From assembly GCA_001986395.2 (NCBI GenBank), contig MQVO02000278.1, positions 1-11,938 on the forward strand: 11,938 bases of DNA. The letters run 5' to 3'. Source of the DNA: Irpex lacteus. Lineage: Eukaryota; Basidiomycota; Agaricomycetes; Polyporales; Irpicaceae. How positions within the stretch are numbered: the stretch's first letter is position 1; every line of letters begins with the position of its first letter. The translations under genes were made by a program, and so were the position numbers. Below are positions 8,401 through 11,938 of this stretch, one piece after another. The notes under the pieces are model-generated. The model saw only the letters and a program-made list of their open reading frames with translations. It was not told the origin of the DNA and searched no databases.

Positions 8401-10554
8401 CGCTCTCTTGTCTGAGGCAGACCTCGATAGTACTGGTCGAAGCTCATGAAATGCAGGATCCAGTCGCGAGTGTGTGGCGTCTCGAGGAGGGTGCGGAGCG
8501 TCGTAGGCGACCCATCGCTCTCCTTCACCATGCGACCAAGCTGCTTGTCCCATGCCGAACGCCGCATGAGATCGGCCTCCTTGGCTTCGGGTTCGATCGT
8601 CTGGACGCGGTCCTTGAGCTCGTCACGACGGGCACGCAAAGCCGTCACTTTTGCCCCGTAGAGCGACGAGGTAAGATGCAGCACGCTCTTGCGGCGACTC
8701 CATCCCGTGGTCCATAGGGTCGTAGTCGAGCCCTGCCTCAACCTCGATCGCCAACACAGGTTCGCCCTCCTCGCCCACGCTGCCCGTCCATTTCTCCACA
8801 ACCGCTTCGACCTCGGCAACTCGTTTCTCCTTCTCCATCAGCGACTTCTCAACAGTGGGCGAGCTCACCGGAGAGCTCGTTCAGCTGACCGAGCTTCAAC
8901 TCCGCCACGGCGTGGAAAGTCTTCAAATGTACGCGGATCCACCCGTACGTCTCCTCCTCCTCCGACCGTCCAACGTGGGTGTCCGTGTAGTTGGTCGACA
9001 ACTCCGTCGCAGCAGCAGCAGTTAGCTTGTCTGCTTTGATGTCAGTCAGGCCACTAGAAATACAATTGTTACTTACCCTCGACGTATACTTTGAGAAGCC
9101 ACTCCCCCTCTTGCATCTTGATCGACGCCATAAACCCTGTTTGCCGCTCCCACTACGTCCAGCTCGGCTTCGGAGTTTTCGCAACGAGCCCTGCAGCTCG
9201 TTGTGGCGGGCGCCCTCGGATGTCTTCTCCAGCTGCGACCGTACTTGAGCGATGAGTTTATGGAGGCGTACCATCTCGTTCTTCCCCTGGCCTTCGTTAA
9301 TGTACGCTGTGGCCCGTTTGACGATAATATCGACGGCGGCCGCACGATGCTGCCCACCCAACGCGTCGACTCGACGGACACCGTCGATGAGCACGCTCTT
9401 AAGCAAAGGGTACTCATTCAAGTCGTCCTGGAAGGTCGTCACCGGAGCGACCTTACTCAGCTGGCTCTCCTTGACGACGATGGGAATCGAAGTCCTTTCT
9501 TCGCATCGACGCACGCCTTCCTTCAACATTGCGGCCGCTATTGTTTCCGCGTCCTTCGGGATCAACGGACGGTTGTTCCAGCGCCCATAAAACAATGGAG
9601 GCGACCCGTTCTTGATGTTGTGCCTTACGTAGCCCCAAAAGCCTGTCTCTGCTTCTTTCTTCACAGCCGTCTTCTCCTTGTTCTGCGAATCCACGGGACG
9701 TCCTTTGATAGAATTGAAACGCCTCTCGGCCTGCCGCGTAGCTTCCAGGTCTCTAGCTCGCTGAGCAGCCTGTAATTCAAACGCGCGTGAGAACGTACAG
9801 CTCGCAACAAATTATGCCAAAGGGTCGCACCTCCTCATCCTCGTCCACTTCCATACCGTACACGTCATCTTCGACCTTCACGCTCGTTCTTTACCCTTCT
9901 TTTCTTCGTATCGACCGCCGTCGTCTCCGGCTCCTCTCTCTCTCCGAACAGGGCCTCCGCTTCGCGTTCAGATATGGTCGACTGGTCCGAGCACGAGGAC
10001 ACTGTCAGCACGGCAAAATCGACACGACGACAGGTATACACTTACATCGTTCCCTCCCTCCGCCTCCTCCTTCTCCTCCTCCTCCTTCTCCTCCTTCTCC
10101 TCCTCCTTCTCCTCCTCCTCTTCCTCCTCTTCCTCCTCATCCTTCTCGTCCTCCTCGTCCTCCTCGTCCTCCTCTTCCTCCTCATCTTCATCATCGTCTT
10201 CCGCCTCCTCGTCTTCCAGTTCATCCTCATCATCCTCCTCTTCATCATCGCTGCCTGCAGCGGCCCCCGTGTCATCTCCTTCATCCTCGACCACCTCCTT
10301 CGATTTTTTCTTTTTTCTGGTACGCACTTAGTGTTAGTATACCAGGTTAACAATATCAGATCAAAGCGTACCGATGTAATCGCCGTCTTCGCGGCCGTTT
10401 CAACCACTGCAGGAGTACTCGTAGCGCTGGATTTGCCCTAAATGCGCTCAGTTGTGGCACTCATCGTTCATTAGATCCATCGACGTACCTTGGCAGCTCC
10501 TTTGCCAGTTGTCCTCTTGCCTGTGTTCTTGTTCGCTGATGTAGCGGGTGCCAT
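3891..10554 (-). CDS. Very long intron-rich protein: acidic tract, GGQHR (ParB/DGQHR-like) region, Lys-rich blocks
   Basis: ATG at 10554 and TAG at 3891; roughly 1,500 residues once introns are removed. Order: basic Ala/Thr/Lys N-terminus (residues 1-44); acidic exon (10309-10046, about 45-132); region from 9770 with FWGYVRHNIKNG, FYGRWNNRPLIP and GGQHRAAA (GGQHR at 9344-9358), which resembles the DGQHR/ParB-type fold motif; helical charged stretches; WLLKVYVEDKLTAAAA (about 9110-9000); Lys/Ala-rich blocks with KKAAPKKKKEK (about 7030-6950); a Lys/Pro segment near 5570; and a Ser-rich tail. Strong introns: 10438-10488, 10310-10371, 9982-10045, 9771-9830, 9031-9076, 8307-8363, 7406-7724, 6035-6095, 5655-5712, 4234-4608 and 4061-4125. 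Frame changes near 9165, 8860, 8670, 8240, 8065, 7985, 7285, 6700, 6435 and 5990 have only weak intron candidates, so exon detail there is provisional. I infer a nuclear protein with no assigned reaction. The part from 5461 on could be a separate gene (see that entry). Confidence 0.65.
4061..4125 (-). other. Intron (65 nt)
   Basis: The donor is GTATGT and the acceptor TTTCAG. It joins the Ser/Thr-rich exon ending TTATATRKK to GSVNKTKGKSGKYSRRRDE in phase 1. Confidence 0.75.
4427..4569. repeat. Pair of 9-17-9 hairpin repeats
   Basis: Copy 1 has arms at 4427-4435 (AACGCCGAT) and 4453-4461 (GTCGGGAAA). Copy 2 has arms at 4535-4543 (TTCGCCGAT) and 4561-4569 (GGCGGCGAA), seven of nine paired. Both loops are 17 nt. 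Inside the 375-nt intron. Confidence 0.65.
4471..4514. repeat. 22-bp tandem duplication
   Basis: Units 4471-4492 and 4493-4514 share the core TGCCGGGTACCACCATT and differ at a few bases. They lie between the two hairpin repeats of the same intron. Confidence 0.7.
5655..5712 (-). other. Intron (58 nt)
   Basis: The donor is GTAAGA and the acceptor CTTACAG. It keeps phase 2 and leads to SSSSAPFEGTPFVPPKPNKK. No hairpin repeat inside. Confidence 0.7.
6035..6095 (-). other. Intron (61 nt)
   Basis: The donor is GTAGGA and the acceptor TGTTAG. It joins LEVKTAVRALHA to AASNVIEQTVFMFQKQ in phase 0. Confidence 0.6.
7406..7724 (-). other. Intron (319 nt) carrying a hairpin-repeat cluster
   Basis: The donor GTAAGT at 7724 follows HAMLDRHDEAVIE, and the acceptor CTTCCAG ends at 7406 before LSMWFAPLAIYSMDGARAL; phase 0 is kept. 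Both splice sites are strong. It is about five times the usual intron length here, and the surplus consists largely of inverted repeats. Confidence 0.78.
7431..7673. repeat. Cluster of three 9-17-9 hairpin repeats plus a longer inverted repeat
   Basis: Copy 1: arms 7431-7439 (TGTACCGAT) and 7457-7465 (ATCGGCGAA). Copy 2: 7541-7549 (TTCGCCGAC) and 7567-7575 (GTCGGCGAA), perfect, extending by one A/T pair. Copy 3: 7639-7647 (TTTGCCGAC) and 7665-7673 (GTCGGCGAA), one mismatch. All loops are 17 nt. Between copies 1 and 2 is a separate inverted repeat (7464-7480 with 7494-7509, about 16 bp with one unpaired base). A TTCGTGAA/TTCACGAA motif recurs in that stem and in the copy 2 loop (ATTCACGAAT), and as TCGTGAA in the copy 3 loop. 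Confidence 0.85.
8307..8363 (-). other. Intron (57 nt)
   Basis: The donor is GTAAGT, with a GCTAAC branch site and the acceptor GTGTCAG. It joins TNMMNAWGG to LFSRAMLKMFGQFVE in phase 0. Confidence 0.78.
9031..9076 (-). other. Intron (46 nt)
   Basis: The donor is GTAAGT, with CTGAC branch-like sequence and the acceptor AAGCAG. It joins GEWLLKVYVE to DKLTAAAATEL in phase 1. Confidence 0.75.
9771..9830 (-). other. Intron (60 nt), donor uncertain
   Basis: The acceptor TTACAG is clear and starts the exon AAQRARDLEATRQAERRF. The donor GTGCGA at 9830 leaves a 151-nt upstream exon that needs a one-base shift. A donor GTAAAG about 64 nt upstream would give a 124-nt intron and remove that problem. 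Confidence 0.55.
9982..10045 (-). other. Intron (64 nt)
   Basis: The donor is GTAAGT, the branch TGCTGAC and the acceptor GACCAG. It joins the acidic exon to STISEREAEALFGEREEPE in phase 0. A nearer acceptor (GACAG) would lead to a Arg-rich frame with an early stop. Confidence 0.72.
10046..10309 (-). repeat. Low-complexity GAR-codon tract encoding Asp/Glu-rich exon
   Basis: This 88-codon exon is almost pure purine on the coding strand (GAG/GAA/GAT repeats) and encodes mainly Glu and Asp with a few Lys, for example DEEEDDEDELEDEEAEDDDE. Such acidic tracts are common in nuclear histone-binding or chromatin proteins. The opposite strand shows spurious Leu- and Pro-rich open frames. Tract length is likely to vary between strains. 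Confidence 0.85.
10310..10371 (-). other. Intron (62 nt)
   Basis: The donor is GTACGC, the branch TACTAAC and the acceptor AAAAAAG. It joins ETAAKTAITS to KKSKEVVEDEGDD in phase 0. A closer AG gives the wrong frame. Confidence 0.68.
10438..10488 (-). other. Intron (51 nt)
   Basis: The donor is GTACGT and the acceptor ATTTAG. It joins MAPATSANKNTGKRTTGKGA to GKSSATSTPAVVE in phase 0 and confirms the start at 10554. Confidence 0.78.
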
Positions 10555-10648
10555 TTGTCGTGTCAGAGATATTCAATGAGGTGCTCGATAGAGTTGTGGT
10601 AGAGCGAGAAGATGGACGCAAACGCGGCCATCGATAGAGCGTGACGCG

Positions 10649-10656
10649 TGACGTCA
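10649..10656. promoter_or_regulatory. TGACGTCA (CRE/ATF-type bZIP) palindrome
   Basis: It lies 95-102 nt upstream of the ATG at 10554, flanked on both sides by further TGACG half-sites (10642-10656 region). bZIP factors of the ATF/CREB class bind such sites. Binding is inferred. Confidence 0.4.
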
Positions 10657-10677
10657 CGTCAAGAACTCCGATCCTGT

Positions 10678-10683
10678 CACGTG
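10678..10683. promoter_or_regulatory. CACGTG E-box
   Basis: It sits in an 8-bp palindrome TCACGTGA, 124 nt upstream of the ATG at 10554. It is a possible bHLH-factor site. Confidence 0.3.
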
Positions 10684-10758
10684 AATTAGATTGTCATTCA
10701 GCATCCCAGCTCTAGGCATTTCGTAGCTTAACTGCGCGCAGATTGGCATTGATATCGA

Positions 10759-10850
10759 TTCGCCGACATTATTTTTGTGTGGCCGTCGGCGAAATGTCAT
10801 ATCGCTGAACGTTCGTTTCGCCGACAGATAACGGTAAACGCTGTCGGGAA
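10759..10850. repeat. Pair of 9-17-9 hairpin repeats upstream of the long gene
   Basis: Copy 1 has perfect arms at 10759-10767 (TTCGCCGAC) and 10785-10793 (GTCGGCGAA). Copy 2 has arms at 10817-10825 (TTCGCCGAC) and 10843-10850 (GTCGGGAA, one base deleted). Both loops are 17 nt; copy 2 extends its stem by AG/CT. The pair is 23 nt apart and about 205 nt upstream of the ATG at 10554. Confidence 0.85.
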
Positions 10851-11142
10851 CTGTTCAGATTCGATCGCGTGTATGATCCTCGGGCACATCCGTATCCACA
10901 TCTTCAACGGTTCTTGTAGGACAGAAGGACGAAGTACTATCAATACTATTGCTCCTATTTTAAACGCAGCTAACGGTGCATGTTTACACGTCGTCGAAGT
11001 AATTCCAAGCGAAACACCGCCGATTTGATGAGGCACCATCTACGAATCATGTCCTCCAGCTGCTCCTCGCCATGCACACATCCTTCCGTACTCCATCGTT
11101 CATTTACTCCCCCCTCTCCCTCCACGTATCCGTATATTCCAA

Positions 11143-11740
11143 TCACACTCGCCTTCGTATCCATCGATGCGTAGCATGCAACAATGCTTCGTCCATCAAG
11201 TCGCAACGATGCCAGAGGATATAAATCGTGTCCTCCGTAGGGCTACAACACCCACGACGCAGACGCCGTGGCTTCATAGCAGCAAGTCTCGCCTGCCATG
11301 CATCCCAGTCGTCTTCATCAACTGGTGCCGCAATTAGCTCAACGTCTTGCAACTCATTGGAGGTAAAGTGCAACTTCCACTCCTCAACCTCTTCTTCGCC
11401 AAACTGCTTCAAAATGAAACAGGCCTCGTTGTACGCTGCTGTGCGATCCACCGAGTCCCGAATCACGCATTGGGGCACCGCGAACCTCTCCCCCAGTCGC
11501 ATGGGGTAGTTTAGATGCCTTGCAAGTGTGGGAACTCCTGGTCCACGCATCGTGCGCTGGCAGTGGCTGCCGCGCCTGCGCTCGCTGAGAGTCTGGTTTC
11601 ACGGCTTCCACCGTCCGCCAATGGTAGTATCTGTGAATGCGATTGTATGTTCATCAGCTTGCAATGTCTATCAAGCATCCGCACTCACTACTCTCGTTGC
11701 GATACAGCTCGTGATTTTGATCACACTCCTTTCTCGACAT
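11143..11740 (-). CDS. Small protein of unknown function
   Basis: The core is 11550-11143, ending in TGA. It reads PMRLGERFAVPQCVIRDSVD, TAAYNEACFILKQFGEEEVE and APVDEDDWDAWQARLAAMKP, and looks truly coding by its mixed acidic and hydrophobic composition. I propose the ATG at 11740 (context ACCACCATGT, close to a Kozak sequence) beginning MSRKECDQNHELYRNES, followed by an intron 11631-11688 (GTGAGT...TTCACAG, 58 nt). The link between that intron and the core exon near 11600-11530 is unresolved, because the frame after the acceptor stops at once; another small intron or an indel may be present. No known motif is seen. Confidence 0.5.
11631..11688 (-). other. Probable intron (58 nt)
   Basis: The donor is GTGAGT and the acceptor TTCACAG, with a GCTGAT branch-like site. 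Good signals, but the downstream phase is not resolved. Confidence 0.5.
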
Positions 11741-11797
11741 GGTGGTTGCAGCTGACCTTCAGAACCGAAGGTTCGCTTCCATACAGGATCATGACTG

Positions 11798-11805
11798 TAT
11801 ATTTA
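11798..11805 (-). promoter_or_regulatory. TATA-like box of the right-hand gene
   Basis: TAAATATA on the minus strand, 58 nt upstream of the ATG at 11740. The remaining bases to the right edge show nothing else that I can support. Confidence 0.35.
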
Positions 11806-11938
11806 GGTAATAAACGGCTTGGGCGCTTATTTAAGCCAATCCTGTCTTGCAGATTCTCGAGCGATAGCCTTACCTGCCTGTGTAAAGCCGTAGACAGAAC
11901 ATAGGAAGTCGTGTGAGTACATATTACCTTCAGTCAGT

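Larger units (their letters stand above)
10555..11142. other. Intergenic region with promoter elements and hairpin repeats
   Basis: It lies between the small right-hand gene (stop at 11143) and the start of the long gene (10554). The half next to 10554 contains a TGACGTCA palindrome and a CACGTG E-box; the middle holds two hairpin repeats (10759-10850). The rest (10851-11142) shows no supported feature. An open frame continues from the right gene on the minus strand to 10970, but I favour the stop at 11143. Confidence 0.55.

Noticed and set aside
9787..10441. Plus-strand Pro-rich and Leu-rich open frames
   Set aside because: They are the complement of the GAG/GAA tract of the acidic exon. 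The low complexity explains the long frames, and the minus-strand exon has matching introns on both sides.
10759..10793. The single 35-nt palindrome as a complete miniature transposon with target duplication
   Set aside because: ATATCG occurs on both sides (10752-10757 and 10799-10804), but with a gap on the right side only, and other copies show no such duplication.
10970..11206. A minus-strand open frame extending the right gene to 10970
   Set aside because: It is in a different frame from the well-composed core ending at 11143, and no splice site joins them convincingly.
1..11938. tRNA, rRNA, CRISPR arrays
   Set aside because: No cloverleaf, rRNA-like or regularly spaced identical repeat array was seen. 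The hairpins are irregularly placed and have differing loops.

Overview
The window looks like nuclear DNA of a filamentous fungus, most likely a mushroom-forming basidiomycete (Agaricomycete). The evidence is a balanced base composition, many short introns of about 46-80 nt with GTAAGT/GTACGT-type donors, CTAAC/CTAAT-like branch sites, and long low-complexity proteins. There are no bacterial operons, tRNA or rRNA. All genes I can support are on the minus strand, so transcription runs from right to left. Most coding segments were recognised by joining open frames across splice sites; exact exon borders are provisional.

Layout, in transcription order. (1) 11740-11143: a small gene of unknown function with a good start context and a TATA-like box. 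(2) 11142-10555: an intergenic region with bZIP-like and E-box palindromes and two copies of a hairpin repeat. (3) 10554-3891: one very long intron-rich gene. It encodes a basic N-terminus, an 88-residue exon dominated by Asp/Glu, a GGQHR motif resembling ParB/DGQHR-type domains, coiled-coil stretches, Lys-rich blocks and a Ser-rich tail; I infer a nuclear or chromatin-associated protein. (4) 3890-3593: an intergenic region with a GA-rich tract and a TATA box. (5) 3592 to beyond position 1: a second large multi-exon gene that I do not recognise, running off the left edge.

The most interesting signal is a dispersed 35-nt dyad: arms close to TTCGCCGAY and RTCGGCGAA separated by a loop of 17 nt (16 in one copy). 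I find twelve copies, four nearly perfect. Ten form clusters inside the four unusually long introns (174, 186, 319 and 375 nt), two lie in front of the large gene, and one degenerate single copy lies in a putative first exon. Ordinary introns nearby have no recognisable copy. This resembles a small repeat that inserts or survives only in non-coding DNA; I do not know a described family that matches it.

A caution: several junctions in the large gene shift the reading frame, mostly by +1, and only weak splice donors could explain them. They may be real introns (many candidates are close to 61 nt), or indels in a decaying paralogue or in the assembly.
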